Assembly: GCA_024345305.1 (NCBI GenBank)
Contig: BRON01000019.1
Coordinates: forward strand, 310,001-374,000
Reading direction: 5' to 3'
From: Mrakia gelida
Taxonomy: Eukaryota; Basidiomycota; Tremellomycetes; Cystofilobasidiales; Mrakiaceae
DNA: 64,000 nucleotides
Shown: piece by piece, positions 11,253-21,900 of the stretch
How positions within the stretch are numbered: position 1 is the stretch's first letter
How the letters are laid out: every line of letters starts with the position of its first letter
Made by a program: the position numbers and the translations under genes
Notes under the pieces: generated by a model
What the model saw: only the letters and a program-made list of their open reading frames with translations
The model's database searches: none
Told to the model about the DNA's origin: nothing

Positions 11253-14200
11253 TCAAAAGCGGACCATCCGCGCCGAGCTCGTCGATCTGTTTTCGTTTTG
11301 ACCTTCTCGATGTTGGGTCATCTCAAAGATCAGCCTGTCAGCGCTATCGGATCTCTTTCCCCTTTGGTACACTCGTCCGTATCTGCAGGAACCGAGGAGG
11401 AAGCGTGGGAGGAGTCGGAACGCGTCGAAGAAAAGGGAGGGGAGGAGAGAACGAGTCGTCATCGACAGGTTTTTGAGCAGGCACAACGAAGACGAGGGTG
11501 GTAGGAAAAACTTCTCACTAACTTTGCGTGAGATGGGACTCGCTCGGTCTGTGGAGAGGAAACATCATCGGCATCGTGTCAGCTTCAAGAAGGAAAAGAG
11601 GGAGGAGCGAAGGGAAGAAAGCGACTCGACAGACCAGCTTCGCCAAGGACCGAGTCCGACTCTTCTCGCCTACCCCAGCATATAAATGCGGAGTGGATGA
11701 CGATGTAAGTGATCTCGAGATAGCTCTGCAGTCGTCTGAAAGAGTTCGAAGATCCGAAGTCGAGAAGGATGGTCTCCGTTTCGACTCGAGCGCAAGATTC
11801 TCGCTTTGCTTCACCTGTTCCTGTGCACACGAGAAGATAGGGTCAGCTTCGGCGAGTCGGGGTCTTGACGTTGAGGGACGTCGGAAAAGAAAACAGCGAA
11901 GGACTCACGCGTGGAACTCCTCGCCAGTCGATGCACCGTCTCGTTCTCCCCTCTCTCCTCTTAGCTCGAGCAAGAAGATACGGAGAGGAAGACTGAGGAT
12001 AGTACATTCAGAAAGGAAAAGAAGAAAGGCGAGAGGAGGGGTGCGGGTGCGAGTAAGAAAGGGACGACGAGACGAAAAAACGCAACCAAAGACGCGTCGG
12101 AGTCCGAAGATCGTCGACGAGTTGAAGACGAGGAAGAGTGGAAGGGCAGTAGCTACTCCAAAAGGTCCAGCTGATGGTTGCCAGTATTCTTAGCAAGCTC
12201 TGGAAGTAATGAATCGAGAGGAGGAAGCAGGTCAGCAGCGGATACCGCTAATAAACAGAAAAGCGAGGCGGACGACGAACCTTGCTCTCGTTCCTTCAAG
12301 CCCTTCCCGAACCCTCGGAGGACGACGATGGTCATCGCGAAAGTCCCGAGGAGCAGAAACGAGGTGATTGAGAACTGGAAGAACTGGTAAAGCGACAGAA
12401 GAGAGGAGAAAGTCAGCGAACGCGTCGAGAGTCGAGAAAGAGAAGATCGAGACAAACCAGCTTCCATTCGTTGGAGAGAGCACCACCCTGAGAGACGGCT
12501 GTAACGAGCGAGAATAACCTCAGCTGGTGATTTCGAAGGTGAGCTGGACGAGGGAAGAAGCGAGACTGACTCAAATTAGTCGAGAGCGAGATGATCTTCG
12601 ACGCGGTGTGAAGGAGAGGGCAGAAGTATCCAACGACGACGAAATGAAGAGCGAAGCACAGAACCTGAGGAAAAGGAGAACGTCAGCTTAGCTTGTGCGA
12701 GAGAAGACGATGGAACGAGAGCTGACCTGCAGTCCGATCGAAAACCAAACGAACGACTTCCTCTCGCCCTTGACTCCGAGCTTGAGGAGCGAGAGGGCAG
12801 CGACGTAGACGAAGACGAGGACGGCGGCGGGAATGATGATCGTTGTAGCTTCATGGACGACTTGAGGGACTCGAACAATGGGCTCGGTAGAGGTGAAGAG
12901 AGGGATCCAGTCGAGGACGACGATGAGGACTGAGGAGAGCTCGACGACGATGAAGACGATGGTGTACTGATGAGAGAAGAGGAGATTAGTCAGCAAGATT
13001 GGGAGTCACAACTCAGTAAAATTAGAATCGACGACTCACAAAAGCGAGCGCGCGAAGGATCAGAATCTGTCGAAGGATCCTCGAGATGACGACGTCGGCG
13101 GAGGACTGAGACGAGGAAACGAGAGAAGGTCAGTTTCGAGAGAGTCGATGAGTGAGCTATCATCAACGACGCACCTGTTTGTAAGCCTTCCATCCGAGTT
13201 CTCGATAGAGCTTCCAGGCTGCCCAGTCGCTTCCGAAGTGAAAGCTGGAACGAGAGAGTCGAGGACGGCGCGTCAGTTGGGTTGAGCTCTTCCCCCTTAT
13301 TCGCCCGTCTCCTTCTCGGTCGAGACTCACCAGATATCAACGACAACTACAGCCCAGAGGATCTCTGCACGCGGCGAAAGAGAGAAGAGAACGAGCCGAG
13401 GTCAGCGACGATAGCCAAGGGGCAAACGAAGTCGACAGGCGCTCACTTACCTGCGACGGCTCGGAAGTGACTTCCTCGATCGTCAGTAAGCAGGTAGTGT
13501 CGTTGACCGGCCTCGATGACTGTGGGAGAGACGAAGAGCGGAGGAGGAAAGATGAGCCTCACTGCATCGCGTCTCGTCGAACTCACCGCCGCAACTCGAA
13601 CGGAAACGAAATGGGAACTCACATCCAGCGATGACCAAGTACAGGTTGAAGCAGAGTACACCCAAGACGACGATCAAGTTCTGAGAGAGCACTGCATAGA
13701 CAGCAGCTCCAAGAAGGACGAGTCTGGTCGGAACAAAGATGTGAGAGGTCAGCTTTGAGTCGTCTGCGTCCGTCTCGAGCTCGACGTCGAAGGTACGAGA
13801 AGGAGATAGACTCACTCGCAGACGATGGCCTGAGCTCCGAGGAGGTAAGCCGTGTAGAAGATGGAGTTGTTGATGGACGTTCGAGTGATCCCAACGTCGA
13901 GCTCCGTTCCCAAAGCTTGAAGTCTCATCGTCGCGACGAGGAGGGAAACCGTGACCAGCACGAATCCCGAGATCGAGAGGATGAACATCCTGAGAGTGGA
14001 GAGGAAATAAGGAGGGAAGCGAAGAAGAAAATGGATCAGCATCGGTTCTCGGTCGCCGTTCCACTGATCGGCTCTCGGCCGTCGCGAGGTGAACGAGAGA
14101 GGATGAGCTCACTTTGCAGCGAAGGTCCAGACGGAAGGCTTTCGCTCGACGGAGAGATCGTCCTGCGCGTTCTTGTCGAGAGAGCTCCACTGGAAAGAGC

Positions 14201-14520
14201 CGAGGGCGTCGTTGTGAGGTGAAGAGGTGGCGATGGGGGGAGGAGGAGGGAGGCGAGAGGCTGCTCGATCCGAGACTGTTGTGGCAAAAGAAGAGAAGGG
14301 AATGAGATCAGTGACTTATCTACGGCAGTGGACAGCGACTTACAGACTGACTTGAGAGAGAATGACTAGGGGTTAGAGAAGAAGGAAGGAAGGAAAGGAA
14401 GGTGAGCTCGAGGAAACAACGAAACGACCAGGGCGGCTCGTCGAGATGAGGATTTCGAAGTACTTACCCAGCAGACTCGGTATGACCTTCAGCCTGCTGA
14501 TCGGGTCCAAGAGAGTACAT
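11253..14520 (-). CDS. Polytopic membrane protein of unknown function
   Basis: I do not recognise the family. Start taken at 14520 (MYSLGPDQQAEGHTE), followed by a hydrophilic segment ending GSFQWSSLDKNAQDDLSVE and KPSVWTFAAK. Then come at least seven hydrophobic segments on separate exons, including FILSISGFVLVTVSLLV, SIFYTAYLLGAQAIV, LVLLGAAVYAVLSQNLIVVL, YTIVFIVVELSSVLIVVLDW, IIIPAAVLVFVYVAALSLL, VLCFALHFVVVGYFC and SITSFLLLGTFAMTIVVL. A possible eighth, ATALPLFLVFNSS, lies near 12110-12170. The tail has ESKRRPSFSTSDLRTLSDD, a possible kinase site. Seven to eight helices with a cytoplasmic tail would fit a receptor-like or transporter-like protein, but this is inference. Exons are short and the last ones (11253-11850) are uncertain, so the stop is approximate. 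Confidence 0.6.
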
Positions 14521-14534
14521 GAGGAGAATGGAAG

Positions 14535-15106
14535 GTGTCGTTCGTGAGGTGGTGGGAGTCGGGAAGGAAGGAGGGAATGCGGTTCTGGCAGGAAAAGGAT
14601 CGGGAGGGGAGGGACAGGGGTTCAGCGACGGTCTATCGAGATTACGGCACAGCTATATTCGAAGCTTTGAGGAAATACAGTGAGGTCGAAGTGGAAGGGT
14701 TACCCAGAGGGTGGCCGATTCGAAGCTGAAACGAGGCGAAAGAAAGCGAGAGAGCGAAGACTCACGAAGAGCGACCGCGACGCGACTGTTGTTGAACGAA
14801 GGTCGTCTCCTCGAGGTTCCCGATCAGCGAGAGATAGAAGCAGGCACTCCTGAAGGTGGGGTCGATCTGGAAATCGAGCCGAAGGGATGAGAGCGTCAGA
14901 GCTGGTACGAAGATCGTCGAAACAAACAGACGCGACGAGGGAGAGAGGAAGAGGAACCGACGACTCACGGCTTCGAGTCAGGTTTCGAGATCAATTGAGC
15001 GACGAGGACAGTATACTGATGATATAATACCAGCGTGAGGGAGAGGTTATATCAGCAGCGACGACAGCGGAAGAGAGCAGAGAAGGCTTTCGTTTGAACT
15101 CACCAT
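14535..15106 (-). other. Coding-like short exons of uncertain ownership
   Basis: Between the F-box gene and the membrane-protein gene, three splice-bounded minus-strand pieces look coding. One at about 14978-15025 reads YTVLVAQLISKPDSK, one at about 14765-14872 reads IDPTFRSACFYLSLIGN and continues LEETTFVQQQSR, and one near 14720 reads FESATLW. An ATG directly followed by a GTGAGT donor lies at 15106, nine bases after the F-box stop. Phases do not all agree, so this may be 5' exons of the membrane-protein gene, a small separate gene, or a decayed copy. Confidence 0.3.
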
Positions 15107-15114
15107 GCTCGACC

Positions 15115-16091
15115 TCACATCTCGTTCACCACGAAACGGATCCTCTTCCTGATCTTCTCGATCTCCTCGGTACCCAGCCCTTCCTCCTCCCAAGTAGGTG
15201 TGATGAGAGCCTCGCACAGCACCCTCTGCTCCTCGTTCCTCACGCGAACCGTCACCTCCCTCACCCAGTCCAACAGATCCTCGTCCTGCCACTCCTCCTC
15301 TCTCCTTCCGTCTCCCCTTCCAATGCAAGCGATCGTCATCGACAGCTTTTCCTCCTCCTCCGTATCGTACCCTGAGACGTCGAACTCGACGTGAACAGGG
15401 TTGGTGCTGCTTCCGACGAGGGTGAACGTTGGACGAGGAGCTGAGGAGGTGTAGCTCGCGACAGGGAGGCATCTGTCGAAGGAGAGGAAGCGGAGGGAGG
15501 TGCAGTTGATGGATTCGAGTGGGACCCAGAGGAGGGAGGGGAGGGAGGAGCTGGTGAAGGTGAGGTGAACGGGGTTGAAGAGGGAGAGGAGGGTGGTGCA
15601 GGTTTCGTCGACGTGTATCGAGTCGATTTCGTGGTTGAGGTTGAAGCGGATGATGAGGGCGTCCAGCTCGATGGGAGAGGAAGAGGAAGGGAGGCGATAG
15701 TGAGATAGCCGAGTTGGGATCGTTTCCGTTTCCTTGGTTCCGACGAAGGTGAAGGAGCGACATTGGGAGAGGGAGAGGAAAGGAGCGAGATGGGCGAGCG
15801 GAGGAGAGCGAGGACAGGTCTGTCGAAGGCGAAGAGAGATCAGCTGGAGCTTGAGTCGCAGGAGTTCACAGAGGCAAGGAAGAAATTATATAACTCTGAG
15901 CTGAACATCCAAATCAGCTGCTCCCATCCCGAGATCGCGATCTCGTCGTAGAGTAGAGGGCCGGCGAGCTCGAGGAAGGCGAGAGAGGCGAGGGCGGCTT
16001 GAACGAGCGAGCGAGGGTCGCAGAAGCGAAGGATCTCTTGCTTGAGTTCGGTGGGGAGAAGAGGGAGAGATGGCCTACTCGTGTCGGCCAT
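15115..16091 (-). CDS. F-box-like protein (two-exon type)
   Basis: Exon 1 (16091-15870) begins MADTSRPSLPLLPTELKQEI and continues LRFCDPRSLVQAALASLAFL, an N-terminal F-box-like helix bundle (LP-E---IL-FCD pattern) that in known proteins binds Skp1 of an SCF ubiquitin ligase. A 50-base intron with branch-like CTGATC separates it from exon 2 (15819-15115), which holds a leucine-rich C-terminal domain beginning CPRSPPLAHLAPFLSLSQ and ending IRFVVNEM. Total about 308 residues. The closest relative in the window is the gene at 47840-48850, which has the same layout, intron position and a matching PLLSLSQIRFLAL segment. Upstream ATG at 16115 is in frame but less likely. Substrate unknown. Confidence 0.75.
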
Positions 16092-16253
16092 TTTGGAGAA
16101 CGAGGATAGGAACAAGGTGGAGGATTGAGCTCAACTTCACGACGAGGGAAGGAAAACGAGTTGAGCTCGCTCGTTTCGTTTTCACAAGTTGACCTTCAAC
16201 TCCTTCAGCCCTCCCTTCACCTCCTTCTATCTCTCTTCCCTCTCCATCACATC

Positions 16254-17187
16254 ATGTCTAAACGTACTCGACCTGCATCTACCCCCAACGCTGCTCCCGC
16301 CATCACTCCGACCAGCAAACGAGCTCGAGTCCAAGCTCCTCCTCCTCCTCCCAAACCCAAGGCCGTCAAGCCCAAGGTCCCAGCCGTCAAGAAGAAGGTC
16401 GTCGTCAAGCCCAAGGTCAAACCATACGTCCGGAAAGTCAAGACAATCCCACTCGACTTCGTTTCAGCTGCTCCCTCTGGGTCCATCGAGACTCTCTTCC
16501 TCCAAGCAGCCTCGCTCTCGCCCGAGTTCGACTCCCTCCTCAAAACCTCCATCGCTTCCGTCACTCCTCTCATCGAAGGCACAGGACGCGTCCAGGACTT
16601 CAACAAGCAGGTTTCTTGATGCGAGGAGAGGAATCAGGAGGAGAGGGCTGGTCCTACGTCGTCGCTCTCGTTGAGTCCATCGCTCCCAAGGTCAAGACGT
16701 CCTCCCCTCTCCAAACCAAGCTCAACGCGCTCGCCGCTCTCGGTCGGATCGAGGAAGCAGAGAGCATCGAAGCCTCAGGGGGGCATTCCGGAGAGTATGC
16801 GGAAGGAGAGTCGACGTCGGAACTCGTCTCGGAAGGGATGCTCTCAGTCTTGAGCAGGATGGACGAGGGGGAGAGGAGGTCGATCGACGAGAAGCTGGTC
16901 GAGAACATGGACGTGAGTCTGAGGTCGAGGAAGTCCAGGGAGCTGTATGGGGAAGAAGGAAGGGAGTTTAAGGATCTGGAGCCGTGGGGAGGGTGCGAGG
17001 AGGGCGACTGGAAGGAGGTCGAGGAGGAGGAGGAAGAAGAGGAGAAGCACGACTGGTCGAAGAATTTGGTCTGTGAGTCCCTGATTCCTCTTTTGCACCT
17101 TCTCCATCCAAACCCCGACGCCGTAACAGTATCGCTTTGATCGTGTGCTCGTGCTGATCTTCTTTCTTCCCCTCGCTCATTCCAGAA
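16254..17187 (+). CDS. Basic/acidic nuclear-type protein of unknown function, frame interrupted
   Basis: Not recognised. The N-terminus is basic and Pro/Ala/Lys-rich (MSKRTRPASTPNAAP, then SKRARVQAPPPPPKPKA and VKKKVVVKPKVKPYVRKVK), consistent with nuclear localisation. A folded-looking part follows (SIETLFLQAASLSPEFDSLL, then WSYVVALVESIAPKVKTSS) and a Glu-rich C-terminus ending DWSKNLV. The frame breaks at about 16610: FNKQ is followed by stop TGA at 16617-16619, while the rest continues in another frame. Removing a 20- or 35-base GT...AG segment beginning at 16611 would restore it, as would a sequencing error. At the end, splicing of the GTGAGT donor at 17073 to the acceptor before 17186 would create a TAA stop across the junction. 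Confidence 0.6.
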
Positions 17188-17624
17188 TCGCGTCGTTCGC
17201 CCTCGATCCCTTCAAGCTCGACGCGTCTCCCCTCTCTCTCCCTGCTCATCTCCTTTCGCCATCCCCCTCACCTCCCACCAACCCGGATCCCACCCCTTCC
17301 TCTCCCCGTCTCTCGATCAGTCCCATCTTCTTCGTTCTTCCACGCTACCAGCCGTTTCAAGCCTTCGACAAGACGAGAGACCTTTTGATCGCGAGGAGCT
17401 CTCAGATCAATGTTCGTATCTTTTCACTTCCTTCTCCTCCTTGGAGGACGACCACTCTTTTGGAAGGAGCGAAAGAAAACCTTTCCGAGCCATTGTATCC
17501 AGAAATAGAAAAACCTGTCAAGCGCCAAGAAACACGTGACTCGTCGAAAATCGAAACGTCCAAACTGTCCGTCGTCCATCGCTCCCTCTCCTCCAATCAC
17601 AAAAACCTCCCCCAAATCTCCAAC
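17188..17624. other. Intergenic / leader region
   Basis: Pyrimidine-rich plus-strand DNA between two same-direction genes. It should contain the 3' end of the upstream gene and the promoter and leader of the small membrane-protein gene. A long open frame runs through it in the next gene's frame, but its composition is low-complexity (Ser/Pro) and no domain is visible. Confidence 0.45.
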
Positions 17625-18244
17625 ATGCCCGTCCTTCTCACCTCCCTCCCTTCCCAGCCCCAATCTCCACCAAAGCGAAACCTCTCCGGACCTCATGCCC
17701 TCCTCTACTTCATCTACATCCTCCTCTCCTCCCTCCCCTTCTCCTCAACCATCCTCCTCAGATCCATCCCCTCCTTCCGCTCGAACCTCGTCTTCGTGCT
17801 CCTCTGGACAGCCCTTGCTCTCCCATCTGACGTGCAAGTGGTTGACCGTCTCCTTCGACCGAGGAATCGGTTGGAATGGTTGCAGGACTGGTACGGACTG
17901 GGGCAGGTGAGGGGGTGGACGATTTGGTTGGGCGGGTTGGGGTTTGTTTGGGGGTATGTTGAGGGAGGGACGATGGGGTGGTGGTTGGGCTTTGGAGTGG
18001 TGGTGGGGCTTGGGTTGTTCGGATGGGCTAACTTTGGTGAGTCCGTGAGGTTGGGGAGAGGGAGAGGGAATGGACGCGTCGACAAGGACGAGGGCTGAGC
18101 TGAGCTGACCGACTCGCTTCCTTTGTTCCAGTTCTCTGTCGAGAGATCAAGAAGGAGAAGGTGGAGATGCAGAGGAAGGGGTACGAGTCAGTACGAACGG
18201 TTCAGGATGACGTGGTGGTCGGGGAAAGGGTTCCTGCCGAGTAG
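17625..18244 (+). CDS. Small integral membrane protein, unknown function
   Basis: About 175 residues in two exons: 17625-18036 and 18132-18244. It begins MPVLLTSLPSQPQSPPKRN. Hydrophobic segments follow: ALLYFIYILLSSLPFSSTIL, LVFVLLWTALALP, then a tryptophan- and glycine-rich pair around TIWLGGLGFVWGYVEGG and WWLGFGVVVGLGLFGWANF. A charged C-terminus with REIKKEKVEMQRKGYES ends RVPAE. The single intron has GTGAGT, a CTGAC branch site and CAG; it also carries GACGCGTC. The codon frame is maintained across it (NF|VLC). Three to four membrane helices with a basic tail suggest an endomembrane protein; I do not recognise the family. Confidence 0.75.
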
Positions 18245-18947
18245 ATCGACGCGGATGAATGATCGCTTGTTCGAGTCCCTCGAAGGTTTGCCCCCCTCGA
18301 TATCGAAACGGGAAGGATTATCATCGATCTCTGAGTACGAGCGCGAAGCAACACCGAAGAAGGAGCAAACCAGCCATCGCAAAGCTCCTCAACCCAAACG
18401 CGTCGCGTCGCGTCCTCCCACCTCGCCTCTCCCCTCTCTGTCCTCTTCCTCCTCCCGCTCTCACCCCTTCACCACCACCATCAAAAGTTTGAACGGCACA
18501 ATAATTCCATTATAACCAAACCAAAATAACCCGAAAGGAGATCGATCATCTAAGCGAAAACCTGTCCTTCCCATCAAGGGAAGGACGAAAACGAACCTCG
18601 AACGACCGAAGTCAAAGCGAGCCCGACAGATAGGGGGGAGAGACGAGAACAAACACACTACTAAGAGAAGGGGAGGGGGAAGATGGAGGTGGAGATGGGG
18701 AGGGGACACAAACAAACACGAACGAGAGAAAGGGAAACAGGCCAGGCGAGGCGAGGGATGGATGGGATGGGAAGGGATAAGTCTAGGATACGATAGATAG
18801 ACAGATAGAGTAGGAGAGGAGAAAGGAGATGGGGGTGGAGTTGAGATGGGTGGTGGTGGGATGGAGAGAAGGGACGGCGAACGAAAGAGCGTGAACCAGC
18901 ACGACTCAGGCGCGTCGTATCGGAGAGGAGGGAGGGGAGTCGGAGAT
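18245..18947. other. Intergenic region between convergent genes
   Basis: Lies between the stop of the small membrane-protein gene and the stop of the GH71 gene. Purine-rich on the plus strand from about 18640 to 18860 with short runs of GATAGATAGACAGATAGA near 18791. No gene seen. Confidence 0.45.
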
Positions 18948-21900
18948 CTACGACGACTTGAAGTAGGCGTAGTTGAAGTTGTAGGTGCTGGGGTTAGCGA
19001 CGAACGTGAAGTCGGGAGCGAGGGTGACGACGTTGGCTCCGTTCCTTGTGAGCGTCGCGGACATTCCGGATCCAGCAGCGAGGGCGTACGAGAGTCGGGT
19101 GACTCCAGCGGCGACGGAGGTGGTTTGAGAACCAGCACCGGAGGTGAGGGTGACGGTACAGGCGGAGGTGGCGAAGATGAGGGCGTAGAAGTTGTCGTCG
19201 GACTGAGGGAGGAGGGGGGACGCGAGGAGAAGGAGAGGAGAAGCGAGTCAGTAAGGGTATCTTGGAAGCGAGGAGGACTTGTGGAGCGTGGAAATGAAGA
19301 TGGGGAGAGGGGGTAATACTCACGTATTCTCGGTAGTTGGGCGAAGGGACGGAGTCAGAGGTAGCGACGGCGTAGACGGGGTGAGGTCGAGCGGTAAGGT
19401 AGATCTTGTCGGTCGTGATGGCAGGGTAGGATCCAGTCTGCGCGATGTAAACGAACAAGCAGAGAGTCAGTGAACATCTTCGGATATCGAGAGCAGTGGA
19501 AGAAAAGGAAAAGCAGTTCGAAGGAGAGGCCGAAGGGCAAGAACGACGAACCTTGAAAGCAGTCGCGTAGTACAGCGAGATATCGAGCAAAGCAGTGTGA
19601 TCGTAGCCATCCACCCAAGCCTGAGAGTTGGGCTGAGCTCCCTCAATGGGTCCGATGTAAGAGGACTCTCCCTGAAAAGAGCGAAGCCGAGCGAAAAAAG
19701 GGAAGACGAGTCAGCTTCGTTTCGAAGACCTTGAAAACGACGAGAGGATGGGAGTCAAAACTCACGTAATCGTTCCAAGTCAACGCCTCGATCAGGTCGA
19801 ACTTGTCCCTGTTGGCAACGAGAGTCTCCCATCGAGAGGCGTACAGCCCTGATGAAAGCGAACGACAAGGGGAAGACGCGTCAGTTTCGGTTCGACTCCT
19901 CTTCAACTCGACTCGACTCTCGAACGAAAGAAAGAAAAAGAGGCGACACTCACAGTCGTCAGATCGGTAGATCCAGTTTTTGTTCCAGCTGTTGACTCCG
20001 TAGTGAGTGAAGAAGACGGGAGAGACGGCGGCCTGGGAAGGAACGAACGAGCGAACGAAGGAGAGTCAGCTCGAGGTTCGGCTCTCGTTTTGACCGCGTC
20101 GATGTGAGACGAAGGGAGGAGCGAGACTCACCATGTATCCCTTGGATCCGAGAGCGTTCATGTAGGTGGTGTCGGAAGAGAAGTCGAGCTGGTCGAACAC
20201 GATCGAAGGCGAGCAGAGTCAGTTCGAGGCTCGTCGCGTGTGTCCGTTCTCGAAGCAATCCAAAACTCACATCGCTTCCTCCCGCAGGCCATCCAGAGTT
20301 CCAGTTCAACTCTCCATCCATGGCAGTCGCAGCTCCGAAGGTCGAAGGGTCGGTGAACACACTAGGCATGAAGTAAACGGGGGTTCCTCCGTTGGAAAGA
20401 ACGTCCTTGAAAGCGGTTTGCCATCCAGCGGTCCATCCTCCTTGTCCAAAGGTGCAGTCGGATCCAGCGAAGGTGGAAGCGAGGATCTTGCCTTCGTACC
20501 AGGCTTGGTTGGGGTGAGCGGCGTAGGTGGTGATGTAGAGACGGAGGGCGGCGGCGTTGTCGTAGGAACCGCAGGGGAGGACGGTCTGCGAACGAGAGGA
20601 GGGAGAGCGGAAGATGAGTTAGCTTTCGAGCTCGTTGAGGAGGGAAGAGGGACGAGGCGAGGAAAAGGGGCGCGATGGTCGAGCGAGAAAGAAGGAGAGC
20701 AGCACGAACCATATCGAACGAGAGGAAGAGCTTAAACCCAGTCCCAGAGTCCTTCGCAGCCTGATAAGCCGAAGCAACCTGAGTCCACTGCCAGCTGTCC
20801 GTTCCGATGTTGAGAGCGAATCCATCGCTGTTAGAAGTGAACCGAGGAACGGAGGTCAGCGAACTGAGAACTCTCGAGAAGGCTCGAACGAAAGACGCGA
20901 AGAACGGAAGAGACCCACAATCCAGCAGCGCTGGCGAGGTTGATATCGTTGAGCCAAGTCGAGTAGGTGTAGGGGTAGGCGTTTCCGACCATGAAGTGGA
21001 CGTAGGCGGCCTTGGTTCCCGAGGAGGAAGGAACAGTGACGGTCGAGACGGGAGCGACGGCGGTTGAGGTAGTGGTGGTTGTCGACGCGATGGAGGAGGA
21101 GGTCGTGGCGACGAGGGAGGTAGTAGCAGCAGCCAGGGAAGTAGAAGTGGAGGCGACCGTGGTGGCAGCGGCGATGGAGGTGGAGGTGGTGGTAGAAGAT
21201 CCGGCGAGGAGGTTGGAGATGGACTTGTCCGAGAAGATCGACAGCCTCCATGGTCCTCCACAGACGTCGGGAGTTCCGAAGCAGTACCAGGTGCATTCCC
21301 AGGCCGAGGTCTGGTAGGTGTTGGCGGCGATGTTGAAGGAGTTTCCGCACTGAGGAGAGGAGAGAGGGATGAGAGAGAGGTCAGGTTTTGATTCAGGCGA
21401 GGCGCGTTTCGCGAGGAGGAAGAACAAGAAGACGAACGTAGCACTCGGTTCCGACTGTGTGAGAGGGGAGGAGAGTAGTGTCAGCTATACGGTCTTTCAG
21501 TGGGAGCAAGTAAAGGGTGGAGACGAACCTTCAATACCAGCCATCGCGAATCCCTTCGACTGACACGTCGAGACGCACTCGTTGACCGTCCATCCGTCGT
21601 AGTTGGACTCCGAGTATCCGGTCAAACTTCGAGTAGATCCATCCGAAACGCAGCCTTGGTTGGTCCAGGCAGCAGTGGTGGTAGCAGCAGCGGCAGCAGA
21701 GGTAGTGGTAGCGGTGGGGGAGACGGTCGAGGTGGTTGGGGTCGAGGACTTTTCGTAGAGGGAAAGGGAGAACCAGCCTCCGCATTTCGATCCATCTGGT
21801 AGGAAGGGAGTGACAGTGAGCTTCTTCTTCTTATTTCTCGAACGAAAACTCGAAGAGAGTATAGAGACTCACCAGAGCAATCCATCGAGCAAGCCAGATC

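Noticed and set aside
16611..16622. Programmed stop-codon readthrough at TGA
   Set aside because: The downstream coding sequence is in a different frame, so readthrough alone would not join the parts.
17145..18098. 317-codon plus-strand frame as one large gene
   Set aside because: Only the part from 17625 looks like protein (hydrophobic segments); the upstream half is low-complexity leader, and the 3' end is replaced by a spliced exon.
20362..21444. 360-codon open frame on the minus strand
   Set aside because: It is an out-of-frame reading of the GH71 gene across its exons and introns; the GH71 frames carry the domain motifs.
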